Assembly: GCF_025118155.1 (NCBI RefSeq)
Contig: NW_026251413.1
Span: forward strand, 62,001-126,000
Direction: 5' to 3'
DNA length: 64,000 nt
From: Cokeromyces recurvatus
Lineage: Eukaryota; Mucoromycota; Mucoromycetes; Mucorales; Mucoraceae
Shown: piece by piece, positions 10,163 to 25,519 of the stretch
Numbering within the stretch: position 1 is the first letter of the stretch
Layout of the letters: each line of letters starts with the position of its first letter
Translations under genes and position numbers: made by a program
The notes under the pieces: model-generated
What the model was told of the DNA's origin: nothing
The model's database searches: none
The model's input: the letters and a program-made list of their open reading frames with translations, nothing else

Positions 10163-12543
10163 TAATAACTTATTTAATAAAGAGTTGATCTCTTTCTTTT
10201 TTTTAGCATATAAAAAAAGAAAGCTAAAAAAAAAAATTCTTGTGTATGTATAAAAAAAAAAAAAAAGTCTGGATTCTTGCAAGTACAAAGCTTCTGTCCT
10301 TTTCTCTCTCCGCCTGTTCCCTTTTCCCCCCTTTTTTTTTTCTTGATTTTTTAGAATGTTACCTTTTTGTCGTACATTTTTCTATTAACATAAATAACAA
10401 TACTTATTTCTTTTTATTATAATACAGAATATCATACATGTATGTATACATACAAACGTATATTCATACATACATACATACATACACACATGCATACACA
10501 CACATACATATGTACTACTATGATGACATCAGTGATAAAATTAAACCTATTCTGCATCTTTCTATGATAATAATACAAATTGACTTTTATAGCATGATAA
10601 AGTCATAGGGTTTGTAAGCTTTAAACTTCTAAAATAAGATTTACAGCAGTCAAACAATAAAGTAGTTGACTATTCTTTCCTCCTTATTTATCATAGTAAA
10701 GTTCTACTACAATACACTATACTATGAATACAAGATGTTGAATTTAACAAGACTAATAATGACTGTTCAACAAAGAGAAAGACTAGGCGTATTTTTTTTT
10801 AATTTTATTATTACATCACCTAGTCTTTATAACTAAAGTTGTTTGAATATGCGTATATAAATAGATTGTGGTCATCATCTATAAAGTGGCTATTACAATA
10901 GATAAAAAGTTAAAACAAATGCTACTACATCATTGTATATTATTGCACAATATTATCTTCATTAGCATCCATTCTTATATATGACTACACTCCAAAATAT
11001 GATAAGCATGTATTAGTACTAGTGAACCTGATAATATACTTGTTCAAGGAACTAACACAAAATAATTAATCTTGCTTTTATGTTGCTGTTTGCATAATAA
11101 AGCAATATACGATTCATGTTAGGTGTATATATATAGCAAGATTTAACTTGTTTATATACATGAATGTTTGTAATCAGTAGCTATTTTGTTCATGCTTTCA
11201 TATCAGAGGCCGTATTTTTCTTAACTATAGTAATCAACGTAACTAGATTTAATAAATTCAAATGTATTAGTCTCCAACAAGACAAGCAATCAATCAATCA
11301 TGTCGTATTTTATTAATCTTGCTGTAGAAGTGTAGGCCAAAGTCATATAAGTTATAAATTAAGAAAAAAAAAAAGGTAATGATACAGTTCATTCAATCTG
11401 AAAAAAAATAAAGATACACACATATTATCAATTTAAACTTTTTATGAAAAAGAGAATCATTTGTATTAAATTCTTTCTTTTTAAACAATCAAAATGACTT
11501 TAAGGTATTCAATAAAGGTAGTTTTACAGGTATGTATAACGTTACAAAAAGTGACACATATGTCAATTCTATTTGATTTTAATTAGTTTGCTAGTATTTA
11601 TATACTACTTTGATGCTACGTATTCAAAGTGATCTCTCTCTCTCTCTCTCTCTCTTCTTATTCATATTCATTCCTGTCTTCTTGATCTATAATAAGTAGA
11701 CTCATATTTATATATAATTTGATATAAAAAGGATACAGCTAATAGGTAGACATTTCTACAAATGCTGCCTCTTTCATATACAAACAGCCATTAAGGTACA
11801 CATCTTTATTCTATTCATTGAAAAAATAATAACAATGTATTCTTAATACATACCACATTACACGTGCAAAAAAAAAAATGGTTTATAGACAGTGATAAAT
11901 ACTATTTTAATCTATCTTCATATAAAATATCTTAAAATGATTATTATTAATAAAGACGAAATGACCCTATAAGAATAATATATACATTTATAGAATAATA
12001 AAAAATAGTCCTACAATAAATATAAAGAATACTAATAATCTTCTTAAACATTACAAAAGACACATATCTCAGGGCAGTTGATGAAATGAATCATAAAGTA
12101 GGCTTACGTAAATCAAATATTTGAATTAATATATGCGTAAATAATAATAAAAATAAACTTGCATGTATACCTGCATTTAAACTTGTTCAAGCAACCTACC
12201 TTGTTATGTCCTTTCCAATTTTTATTTTTTAACAGTAATAGCAGCAGTGAAAAAAAAAAAAAAAAAAAAAAGTACAGTAAAAGAAGAAAGCCAATTGCCG
12301 TTTATTGATTGAATTTTTTTATAAATTATCTGATTAAAAAAAAAAATATTTTCTTTATATATTTATCCTTCTTTTATTAAAATTATTTTTTCTTTTCTTT
12401 TCTCATTCATCCATCCACTCAATCATTCATTAATCCATATTTTTTTTTGTTTTTATTGAAAAAAAAAGGAAAAAAAAAAAGAAAGGAAAAAAAAAAAAGA
12501 AAGGAATTAAACAAATCTCAATTTGATTGTCAATCTTCACTTT
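10163..12543. other. Long intergenic region (2.4 kb)
   Basis: AT-rich spacer with a CATA repeat region (about 10440-10510), a CT microsatellite (about 11634-11655) and many short A/T runs. Purine-rich poly(A)/GGAAA tracts at 12465-12505 lie just before the CLIP-170 gene and are probably its 5' leader. Nothing coding could be supported. Confidence 0.6.
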
Positions 12544-15360
12544 ATGTCACGAATATTGAAACAATCTTCAGCTATGGTACCAACAACTAAACATCATAAT
12601 TCATCTAAACAAGATGAATCAAATCAAATAGGGCAACGTGTGACAATTCCAAGTCTTAACAATATGACTGGTGTACTTAAATATGTAGGTGAAACTGATT
12701 TTAGACCTGGTCTTTGGGCAGGTATTGAGCTAGATAAAAAAGGAGAAGGAAAAAATGACGGAAGTGTTCAGGGGTAAGACAGTATGCAATGAAAAAAAAA
12801 ATGATAAGATACTTATAATTCCTTGACTAAATAGTAAACAATATTTCACCTGTTCACCTAATTCAGGGATTTTTATCAGTTTTAACAAGATCATTATACA
12901 ACCTCCTTTGTCTATTAGTACAGAAAAGCCTTTATCATCAACACGCCGTTCAAACTTACCAATAACAAGACATAGAACTTCTTATAGGAACTTAAATTCG
13001 TTATCATCGTCATCATCATCATCTTCTTCTTCTACAACAACAATACCAAATACTAGAAAATCAAAAATTGTTGCGCCTCGTGCTACTGTTATTCCTAAAT
13101 TACCTTCTACCATCAAATTATCTTCTTCACCTGCGACTCCTACCAATCTTAGCCATTCTATTATCAAAAAATCAACCATTACGCCTAATTCTAAAAGATC
13201 AACACCTATCTCACCATCTTCTACACCACCTCCACAATCTACACAACGTATCATGACTCCTATACAACGCCGTACCGTAACGCCTATAACTCAGACTACT
13301 AAAACACCTAAAACACCTACAACACCTACAACACCTATGGCACAGCCTACAAAGACACCTACACCACCACCACCACCGTCACAATCACCACCACCACCAC
13401 CTTCATCATCATTATCATCACCACCACTACCACTACCACCACCAGTAGTGCCTACCATCTTTCATCAAGAGCATATAGAAACAACACATCAGCTTTATGA
13501 TATGCTAGAAAAGACGCAACATGAAAGAGACAAACTTCTAAAAGAGATGGAGAATAAAGAAACAGCATGGGAACGACTTGTGTCATCTAAAGAAAGTCTT
13601 ACATTACAAGTTCAGGACAGTGAGCTTCAAAGGCAACGACTTACAAAGGAGGTTGAACGAATGCAACAAGTGATACAAAAATTAGAGCAAAGTATAGCAG
13701 ACCGTGATGCCTCGATCGCCAAGAATCAACGTGATGAGGTGCAACAAAATCAAGATCAACGACGCATTGAACGACTAGAACAATTAGTCAAGGATCTTCA
13801 ATCACAGATTCAAATACAAAAGGAGGAACAGGACGAATTAAATCGAGTCCATGCGGGTACCTTGGATCAGGTACGTAGAGAAGCTGCAGCAAGTGAAGCA
13901 AACACGGCTTCACTTGAAAAGGAATGTGAGGAATTAAAACGAGCAGGATTAGAAGCGATTCATGCCTACGAATTACAAGTAATAAAGTTGAAGGAAATGC
14001 ATTGTACAGAGCTAGAGCAACGTGATCAGCTTATCAAGCAACTGGAATATACGATTGCTGATCTGAAACATAAGCAGAGTACACTCTTTGATGATGATGA
14101 GCAAGACATCGATTGTCAATTAAGCGAAATGCACTTCAATCAGACTACAGAACAACAACAACAACAACAACAATCTCAGCATGAAAATCAGAGGCATCGA
14201 TTAGAAGAGCAGTTGGAATTAGCTACTACTGAACTCGAACATGAACGACAGACGATTCAAATGATGGCTCGTGAAATAGAGCAACTCAAGTTAGATTTGA
14301 GACAAGCTCAACAACAAACATTATCAATGGAACAAAAATTTGAAGCAATACAGAATGATTTTGACAAAGAGATGAATGATAAGAAGCGATTAATTGAAGA
14401 GGCCGATAATGCATTTGAAGCTCAAGCTAAAGCTGAAGATGAACATTATCAGATGAAATTGTCCAAGATGGCACTTGAAAAGGAACATAATGAACTACTA
14501 GAGTCACATAAACAACTAGAGCGAGACTATAACAGTTTGTTGGATGAAATGTTAATGCTTGAAAAACAAGATTTGAAGGAGATCAATCCTAATGATAAAA
14601 GGAGAGACATAAGTAATGATCCAATCATGCTACAGCAAAAGATGAAAGAATTAGAAGAGGAAATCAAATCATATCAACAAACTATATTTACGGATAAGAA
14701 AGAAATTAAGCAACTGACGAAAGACCTGAACGAGTTAGAATCTCTTATTGAAAGTCGAGTATTTAGCGAAGCTGAACTTGAGGAGAAATTAGAAGATGAA
14801 AAAAGAAAAGTAAAAGCACTAGAAAAGGAGTTAAATATACTTCAAAATAGAATGAGTCATGGTAGTCAAAAAGGTCTTTTGATATCCCCTACAACAACAA
14901 CTACTACCACATCGTCATCACCTATACCATCTCCACAATTTAATAATAAAAAATATGGAGAAAAAGAAGAAGAAGAAGAAGGAGGAGGAGGAGGAGAAAT
15001 GTCGTCTGCTTATTGTGAATTATGTGAAGAATATGGACATGATATCTTACAATGTAAAGTTGATTTTTCAGTAATTGCAGGAACAGAAAAAAAGAAAGAG
15101 AAAAACTTGGTAAGTTTATTTATTGATTTTCTCATAGATAAAACTAATATTTTTTATTTTATTTTTTATTATATTATATTATATTATATTATATTATATT
15201 ATATTATATTATATTTTATTTTATTTTATTTTATTTTATTTTATTTTATTTTATTTTATTTTATTTTATTTTTTTTTTTTTGTTACAGTTTTGTGATAAC
15301 TGTGAAAGTTATGGAAATCATACAACAGAAAACTGTCCAAATCAAGATGAGACATTTTAA
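12544..15360 (+). CDS. CLIP-170-type CAP-Gly microtubule plus-end tracking protein
   Basis: Cytoplasmic linker protein that binds growing microtubule ends. Three exons (12544..12773, 12835..15109, 15289..15360), 858 residues. The CAP-Gly domain (about 32-100) is split by intron 1: the first part ends at KNDGSVQG and exon 2 resumes KQYFTCSPNSGIFI, restoring the conserved YF-x-C and GIF motifs. A Ser/Thr/Pro-rich basic linker follows (about 100-285), then a long coiled coil (about 290-755). The C-terminus has two CCHC zinc knuckles, CELCEEYGHDILQC (about 802-815) and CDNCESYGNHTTENC (837-851), and ends in DETF, the acidic-aromatic tail that CAP-Gly domains bind in this family. This domain order is that of CLIP-170/Bik1/Tip1. 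Confidence 0.93.
15130..15281 (+). repeat. (ATATT)n and (ATTTT)n microsatellite in the last CLIP-170 intron
   Basis: Pentanucleotide tandem repeats fill most of the 179-nt intron (15110..15288), changing from TATAT-type to TTTTA-type units about halfway. The repeat contains no in-frame stop relative to exon 2. Confidence 0.9.
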
Positions 15361-15697
15361 ATAAATAAATACATATATAAATAAATAAATACATACATAC
15401 ATACATATATATATACATATGTATATATATTGTACATATAACAAACAATAAATAAAAGCTATATTTACTGTGTATAAAACTATTAGAATTAATAACTATA
15501 AATAATAACAAATGCCTATGTATGTATGCAGGCATTGAATGAAATTACCAACTAACGTAAAATAGGTTTCGCGTAAAGAACATCTAGTAAAGGTCTATAT
15601 TTAAAAGGCGCATAGTTTATAAACTATTTTATTATGTAATTAACAAATCATACAAACAACAAGTTTTAATTATATAATTTAATTCTCTTTCTTATAT
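15361..15697. other. Convergent intergenic spacer between CLIP-170 and GDP-fucose synthase
   Basis: 337 bp between two stop codons. Begins with ATAA/ATAC repeats (15361-15425). Contains AATAAA-like sequences (for example about 15447-15455) on the plus strand that could serve polyadenylation of the left gene. No coding sequence seen. Confidence 0.6.
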
Positions 15698-17297
<1,600 letters not shown>

Positions 17298-20156
17298 TCT
17301 TTAAATAATGTGTATAATGATGTAAGAAAAAGATTTAAAAAACAAAAAACACTTTCCATAATAAAGAAAAGAAGGGGTTCTTAGCGGAGTTATTATATAA
17401 TAATAGATTTATTATTTTTAAATAAAATTACGCTAATAAAATTAACGTATAACGTTGTTGCTGAATGTAATACGATCAGTAGTAATTTCTGCTTGAGACT
17501 TAAACAAAAAAAAAAAAAAGAAGTATATATTGTTTATGATGACGTATTATATATAAATATATATTTATATATTTGACATAAATAGCGTTATTAATAATAA
17601 CTCTTCTTTCATTATTATTTGGGTGTGAATATGTATATTACATAATAAGTAATGATAGATCAATCTATGTGTCTATAAATAAACAAACAATATTTTTTAT
17701 ATATTATACATGTTTAATCTTTCTAATATTACTTTTATTATAGTAGACCTATTATAATTTGAACTGACATTAATAGTAGTATTATTAATTCTATTTATAA
17801 TATAAGCTATTTTTTGTTTTTCTCTGAGTAATTCCTATCAAAGATAGAGCAAAGATACAAACTCATTATCGAAACTAGTAGTAGCTGTATAAATAAACCA
17901 CCGAACTGGCACTTAAAAGAATAGTTAAAAACGAGCACATAGTACAAAGCATAAAGCCCCTAATGAAAAAAAAAGTATATTTTTATAAAAAAAAAAAAAA
18001 AAAAACGACAATCCCAATTTTGAGGCCTTTTTAAACGAAATGGAATTCTAAGTAGGTGAAGGAAATTAAACAATTTAATTAGAAAATAATAATACTTTAC
18101 TACAGTTGAAAGAAAACCATCAAATAATAGCCCGTAGAGAGAGAGAGAGCTTTAATAAAATAAGTCACAAAAAAAATGAGTATTTCATTAAACAAAGTAG
18201 CATATATATATATAAATATATGGATATTGGGCTGAATTCTTCAGCAATAACTTTAATAGAATCTTAAAGGTAAACAGATATATTATCAACGAAAAAAGAA
18301 TACTCAAATGGGAGAAGCCCCAACTAATACAGTAGAAGAACATGTTAAAGATGCCTTTATTGAATGATTGATTAGATCGTATACTGTATTTATTGTCTCA
18401 ACTATAGGCAAATATATAACACCTGATATTTCTCAAATGTTTATTAGTACTTCTAGGAGAACATTATTTTCGACAGCTGACTGTATCACTAGTTATCATG
18501 TTCAATTGCTTAAATTCTGTATACATTTTGAATAGTAAAGAGTGACGATATTTCTCCAATTTTCCCTGAAAGATTCAATATAAATGCTATTCCTTTGAAT
18601 AGGATCTGAGACTGGCATAACTCAAAAATTAATCTTATCACCAAAAGCTATATTATTTTTCGATAAATTCAATAAGTTAAAAAAACATAACTAACTTCAA
18701 TCATTATTCAACTTATTTGATTTCAAGAGGTTACTTTAGAAAAGAATCCTATACATATTGTTCTATGGATCGGCAATATGATGCTTCCAATATGAAGCTA
18801 TATCAACTCATAATTGTTGGTGATCGTAGTTTTGGCGTCTGCTAAAGTATAAAAGCATATTTCTGATATAGTGAGAGTTGGAAAGCAATGAAATACAAAC
18901 TATATATTTTATATCTGCACTATTAACGAACATAATTGATTAGAAACTTATATTATCCATTTTAAAAAGATATCACAGCTTGTCAAGTTCTTAGATAAAG
19001 ATGGAAACTAAACTATAAGAATGGTAAATGATGTTTTTTTTATTTATCGCAGCCGTAAGTCTGTTTCTGTTGAAACAAAGGCTTTCCATCGAAGAAAGGA
19101 TTCGCTATTTTCCTCAATGATTAGAATTTCTGAGTTAGCTATTCTTTTATTTGCCTTCATTCTTCCCCTCTACTTTATCCTTAAAAACTTATATTTCAAA
19201 ATATATACTAAAAAAAATAAATAAATAAAAAAATCATTTTTTCTATGATTTATTCTACTATTTTGGATAAATACTATTTTAGACTTGTAATCTCTATTTT
19301 TCATTATTTTATTTATTACTGTCATTGTTCATTAACCCCTCGGTATTCAGGGACATGAAACTGATTTTTTAAACTGTAACTCTATAAAATTGCATACATA
19401 CCTCTGCATGCATATTATATAACAATCGATTAAATATAAAACAAGTCTTGTTTTTTCAATGTAATTATAGCATTTAATGAAAAATAAAAGTACACACATG
19501 AATCCTAATAATAATCATTGTATCCTAACATGTATTAAAAATAGATATTGAATTACTTTGTCTTTTACTTTTTATTTTATTGTTTACTAGTGAGACAATA
19601 AAAAAAAGTGCATTTTTTTTTTAACTTGGTTAATATCTAAATATTAATTGTTTCATGTTTTTTTTTGTCTGTGTGTTAATAGGCCTTATGATGAAATATA
19701 GGTTACTCAGTGTTTACATGCTTTTTTTTTTGGGGGGAAAGAGAAACAGAAGGAAGATCACGAGCCACGAGTATGTAAGTTTAGATTTTTCCCGATATAA
19801 GTAAGTGATAGATGTTGTTGATATATTATCTAGATAGAAGATGACCTTCTGGATAAGATTAGATCTCTTCTTCCAGTAAGGAATCAACGTGTACAAATTA
19901 CTAGTTATTATTTGAAAACGTAACCTAGTAAAATTCACATCATACTTTGTTATATATGTAGTCAATATAGAACACTGTTTTTTTTTCTAAACTGTATACA
20001 CATATATACAAAACAAGGTCATTCGTACCTTATTTAACCCCGTGATAAAGTAATAATTTTGAATAAATATATAGAGCATTTGTCGTAGATTTTAAAGTCT
20101 TTTTCTTTCTTTTCTTTTCTTTCCTCTATATTCCTTTTTGTTATATAATTAATCTC
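17298..20156. other. Long intergenic region (2.9 kb)
   Basis: AT-rich, with A/T homopolymers, a GA microsatellite (about 18138-18150) and TA-rich stretches. Around 18308-18480 a short frame starting MGEAPTNTVEEHVKDAFIE is interrupted by a stop and then continues. This may be a decayed gene, but I recognise no family. The TPS2 promoter probably lies in the last few hundred bases, which include TTTTCTTTTC pyrimidine runs at 20100-20125. Confidence 0.5.
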
Positions 20157-21351
20157 ATGTTAAAACCTTCTTCACTTACAGCAGAAACAGTATCACATTA
20201 TTTACCTTTGTCGGGGAATATTCCCGATATTCAGGGACGTATTATTAATGTAACACATCAAATTCCTTACAACATTTTACGTTCACATCCAAGCATTATC
20301 AGAGAGGATCAAATTCCAATATCTCCACCTATATCTCCTCGTAACAGCAATATGATTGTTCCTGAAAAAACAACATCTACATCATCTATCCTTTCGACCC
20401 TAACAATAGCAGAAGATGGTACTGCTACTGACCCTGTAGCAGCTGCTCCGATTTCTAAACTAGCTCGTCATCATAAACGCGGCGTTACTTTACGTATGAG
20501 GTTCCACGCAGCTGACTGGACTGTAGTTGAGCGTAGAGGTCATCAAGCTCTTTATGCTGGTCTACAACGGTTACGTAAAGATTACGAAACAATTCATATT
20601 GGTTGGTCTGGTCCCATTCGTAAGCAAGGCTCACGCAATATTATTGATAAATTGGCTTTGGAGGATAAGGTCAAGTTGAGATCACTTTTGTGGGAGACAG
20701 GTCAGATTGTTCCTATCTTTTTAGATAAAAAATCTCATGGGCATTATGAAGGTTATTGTAAACAAGGTAACATATATATGTATATATTAGTCAACAACAA
20801 CAACAAAAATAAAATTTAAAAAAAAAAAAACCGTAAATAATAATATGATTTATAGTACTTTGGCCTGTATTTCATTATTTAGTAGAAACTTCGTCTCAAA
20901 GTAGTCGTTTGGAAAAACAGTATTGGGATGATTATGTAGCTGTTAATCGTATATTTGCAGATACTATTATAGAAAGATATCATCCTAATGATACCAGTAA
21001 AGTATAACATGTGTTATAATAGCTTGTACTTAACCTTCTTCATTTCTCACCCATTCTTTTTTTTTTTTTTTTTTTTTCATTAGTTTTCATTAATGACTAT
21101 CATTTATTATTGGTACCTGAAATGATTCGCGAAAAGCTTCCTAATGCAGCCATCGGCCTTTTTATTCATGCAACCTTTCCTAGTTCTGAAATCTTTCGTT
21201 GTTTACAAAGTATATAAATATATATATGTATATATAATTCAAAAAAAAGTGACCATTATATACATATATATATGTATATATTAGCTCGAAACGAAATTCT
21301 TCAGGGTATGCTTGGAGCCAATTTAATTGGATTTCAGGTAAGGATATGTAT

Positions 21352-21394
<43 letters not shown>

Positions 21395-23438
21395 ATTCGC
21401 CAGCTAATTCACTTTCTAGACTTATTCTTATGCAAGACATTTTATTTCTTCTTGTACACGTGTTCTTGGCTGTGAAACAACTCAAATAGGTGTCAATCAT
21501 CATGGTACAATGATATCGGTAGGTGCCTTCCCGATCGGTGTCGATTGTAATCGTATCCTAAATCAGTTCTGTAAACAACCAGGTGTACAGCTTAAACTAG
21601 ATGCAATTCGTACTATGTACACTGGTAAAAGAATTATTGTAGGTCGCGACAAACTAGATAATACAAAGGGGATTATTCAAAAGCTTCATGCCTTTGAACG
21701 GTTCCTTCGAGATTATCCTGAGTGGCGTCATCAGGTTGTTCTCATTCAAGTAGCTACTCCTACCTTTGGCGATCATATGAAATTAGAAAATAAGATTTCT
21801 GAACTTGTCAATCACATCAATTCAGAGTTTGGTACGATTCATCAAATTCCTATCCATTACTACTATCAAGATATTGATAGAGATGAGTATTATGCATTAT
21901 TGACAGCAGCTGATTTGGGTCTCATTATACCCTGTCGCGATGGCATGAACACGACATCTTACGAATATATTCTATGCCAACATGAAAAGGAAGATCATGG
22001 ACCCTTGATCCTTTCAGAGTTTGTCGGATCGGCGGGATCCCTTGGTGCTGCTTTGCTTGTCAACCCATATGATTACGGAGATATTGCTAGATGTATTCAT
22101 TATGCTTTAACCATGTCTACAGAAGAAAAAAACACACGTCATGAGGTTTGTTATACATAAAAAAGTGTCAGAAGGGAGAGGGTGAGAGGGCAGGTGATGA
22201 TGAAGAAGAAGAGGAGGAAGAGAGAGAGAGAGAAAAAAAAAAGTGCTTTTTTTTTTTTTTTTTTTTTTTTTTGTTAAGTGATACTAATAATTATGCTTAT
22301 ACAATAGAAACTTTATAATCATGTTACAAGCCATACAGCTGACTTTTGGGCTCATTCATTTATCAAACAATTGGTCAGTGTAAGTGAACAGCAAGACTTA
22401 CAATCCCATGCAACACCTAAACTAGATCTTACAAAACTTTCCCAAGATTATAAAAATGCAAATAAACGAGTCATGTTCTTTGATTACGATGTAAATATAA
22501 TACATCCAAAGGGATTACATATACTATTTTATATCAAACTTTTACATTAAATACATATATATATATATATAGGGTACTCTAACACCTATTGTTTCTGTAC
22601 CATCTGATGCTAAACCGGGATCCGATATGTTAAAGGCGCTTCAAATACTTTGTAATGATCCTAAAAATATTGTTTGGGTAATATCTGGTCGAGATCAAGT
22701 CGTTCTTGATGAATGGTTAGGAGGTAATGTAAATCATCTCGGACTAAGTGCAGAGCATGGCTGTTATGTCAAGGGAGCTGATTCAATTACATGGACCAGT
22801 GTTGTAGATGGCATTGATATGAGTTGGAAGGCGGATGTTGAAGAGATATTTAATTATTATACAGAACGTACTCAAGGTAGCTTTGTTGAACAAAAAAAAT
22901 CCTCAATTACTTGGCATTATAGATTAGCTGATGCAGAATATGGGTATGTGATAAGTTATATATATATTTATATATATATATGTATTTACTAAATACCTTG
23001 TTTAGCGCTTTTCAAGCAAAAGAATGTCAAAATCATTTAGAAAATGCCATTGTCTCCAAATATCCGGTTGAAATTTTAGTTGGTAAAAAGAATTTGGAAG
23101 TTAGACCTATATCTGTTAATAAGGGTGAGATTGTTAAACGTATTCTTTCAAAACATTTTGATGCAAATCTTGTTATCTGTGCTGGCGATGATAAGACAGA
23201 TGAGGATATGTTTAGAACACTTAGTGCTGCTCATTATCAACAAAAACAACAGTTATCACCTACTTTAAAAAAAATGGCTAATAATCATAATAATCCCATC
23301 TCAATCTGGCCAGAACAAAATTCAAGTCTTTATTCAATTACAGTGGGTCCTTCTGAGAAGAAAACACATGCTAATTGGCATGTGAACACTCCTCAGCAAG
23401 TTATTCAAGTATTGGAGCTTTTAGCATCCATAGAATGA
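20157..23438 (+). CDS. TPS2: Trehalose-6-phosphate phosphatase, TPS2 type (TPS-like domain + phosphatase domain)
   Basis: Dephosphorylates trehalose-6-phosphate to trehalose, the second step of the storage and stress sugar pathway. Eight exons (20157..20766, 20856..20996, 21084..21209, 21285..21337, 21420..22145, 22308..22490, 22573..22943, 23006..23438), 880 residues. The N-terminal glycosyltransferase-20 domain (about 115-590) has WSGPIRKQG, NDYHLLLVPEM, GRDKLDNTKGIIQKLHAFE and DGMNTTSYEYILCQ, the Tps2-like versions of these motifs. In OtsA/Tps1 the first two would read GVDRLDYIKG and EGMNLV. The C-terminal HAD phosphatase domain keeps FFDYDGTLTP (nucleophile DxD, about 611), VISGRDQ and AGDDKTDEDMF. 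I infer an active phosphatase with a non-catalytic or regulatory synthase-like domain. Confidence 0.93.
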
Positions 23439-23990
23439 AAGAAACAATAAAGGTTATAAACTATTTTATCTTTGTATATATTGAAATATACACATATATA
23501 TATATACATATACCTGTAGTGTTTTTCTTTATATTTAGCCAATAAAAACAAAAGAATCCCTTTTATTTAATTATGATAATTTGAAGATAATCTTGAAGCC
23601 AAAATTAGATAGTATTAATAACCAAAAAAAAAAAAAGATATTATTTTAAATTTTATAAATACTTGCTGCGTAAATTACAGTATTTAAACCAATTATGTTG
23701 ATATATCCTTTTCCTTTCCTGCTAAACATATTATATCAAGTGGCGAGATGATATCAGTTGATTGACGGATTCACGAACAAATAAAGCTAAAGTATTTTAC
23801 TATATCTTCTTCCTCCATTGTTTGTAGCTATTATTATTTGAATTAGCTAGGGCAATTTAAAATGTATGATGTAGTGCTTAATTGGTTATAAATTTTTATT
23901 TTATTTTTCTCTGAGATAGTTTGTATTATTATTATTATTTTTTTTTTAATCTTATTATTTTTTTTATTATTTCATTTTTGTTATTGCTTA
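23439..23990. other. Intergenic spacer between TPS2 and the NKAP-like gene
   Basis: 552 bp, AT-rich, with TA repeats just after TPS2 and a T/TTATTA-rich run just before the next start codon. An AATAAA at 23446-23451 could be the TPS2 polyadenylation signal. No coding sequence seen. Confidence 0.55.
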
Positions 23991-24298
23991 ATGTCAGATT
24001 ATTCAAGATCTTCACCTTCAAGAAGACGTTCGCCATCTCCTAGAAGACGTTCACCATCTCCTAGAAGACGTTCGCCATCTCCTAGAAGACGCTCACCCTT
24101 ATCACGAGATCGTAATTATTCACGAGAAAGAGATAATCATGGTAGAGATCGTTCACCGAGAAGATATCGTTCAAGATCAAGAGAAGCCAGATATCGTGAT
24201 AGAAATAGGTCACCGGATAGATACAGACAGGATCAACGAATTATTGAAATAAATGGAATTCGAATTCGACCTGAAGAAAGTTATTCTGAATTGTAAAG

Positions 24299-24334
<36 letters not shown>

Positions 24335-25347
24335 ATTCTAAAAATCAATTTTATTTTTTTAAATGTTTATTTTAGCCGTATAAGAGTAAGAAATGAATCA
24401 ACGCAAACAATTTGGGCACCATCCCCAGAACGTGCTCGATCTTTAACACCTGAAGAACCACGAAAATCAAAAAAACATACTAAACAAGATGATAGTGATG
24501 ATAGTATTACTGATTCAGATTCAGAAGATGATAGACACCGCCGACATCGTCATCGTAAATCGAGCAGAAAGAGTAAAAAAAGCAGTAGACATAAAAGTAG
24601 TAGCAGACATAATAGTAGTAGAAGTAGTAGTCGAAAGCATCGACATCGTTCAAGCAGCCATCGAAGTAAAAAGAGAAGATATTCGTCTGATGAAAGTTCA
24701 AGTTCAACATCTGAAAGCGATTCTGAAAAAGATAAAAAAGCATCTGCTACAGACGACAAATCCATTATGGAAGTTGATCAATCTCATTTAGATCAAGTTA
24801 AAGATCTATGGGTAGAGAAACAAGGTATAATAATAGAAGACTTATAATTTCAATTTTTTTTTTTTTTGCTTATATAGCTATTATATTATAGTTAATATTC
24901 CTGAGGATTTAGCACCTGTTGGGCCTGTCCCATTAACTGAAAATGAGACTCGAGACGAAAGAGCTTATGGTAGTGCTTTACTTCCTGGTGAAGGTTCAGC
25001 TATGGCAGCTTACGTACAACAGGGCAAACGTATTCCTCGACGTGGTGAAATCGGTTTATCTGGTGATCAGATTGCTGAATTTGAAAAAGCTGGTTATGTT
25101 ATGAGTGGTAGCAGGTAAGAAGGAAATGTAAAACGAAAAAACATATAATATACTGATTATTATTATTATTATTAGACATCATCGTATGAATGCTGTTCGT
25201 CTTCGTAAAGAAAACCAAGTTATTTCAGCAGAAGAAAAACGTCTTGTATTACAGCATGCACAAGAGCAAAAAATGAAACGTGAAAATGAAATCATTTCTG
25301 GTTTTAGAGAGATTCTTAGTGATAAGTTCAAGAAAGAAGATCATTAA
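23991..25347 (+). CDS. NKAP-like (SynMuv) RS-rich spliceosome-associated protein
   Basis: Nuclear RNA-binding/splicing protein related to human NKAP and NKAPL. Four exons (23991..24292, 24376..24824, 24892..25114, 25176..25347), 381 residues. The N-terminus has near-perfect RRRSPSP octad repeats (24-nt DNA unit, about 24018-24098), followed by a wider RS/RD-rich and Lys/His/Ser-rich low-complexity region to about residue 240. The C-terminal SynMuv/NKAP domain (about 260-381) is very well conserved: [51 protein letters not shown] and [14 protein letters not shown]. In human spliceosome structures NKAP occurs in catalytic complexes alongside SLU7-stage factors. SLU7 is the next gene, 172 bp downstream on the same strand. 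Confidence 0.92.
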
Positions 25348-25519
25348 ATAAAGAAAAAAAAATAATCTTCCCAATTGTATCCAATAAGAATAAAGAAGCT
25401 GACATCAAAATAAAAATAAAAAGTGTATTTTTGCTATTGAGGCTAAAATTTTTTTAAGTGTTTCTGGTTTTTTTATTTTTTATTTTTTATTTTTTTCTAT
25501 CTAGTCTATAATCTATAAC

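Noticed and set aside
15110..15364. Ile/Tyr/Phe-rich extension of the CLIP-170 protein
   Set aside because: It is the microsatellite intron; splicing recovers the second zinc knuckle and DETF tail. Kept only as an intron-retention note.
18308..18480. Small gene starting MGEAPTNTVEEHVKDAFIE
   Set aside because: Interrupted by an in-frame stop after 19 residues, no recognisable family and no splice pattern that rescues it.
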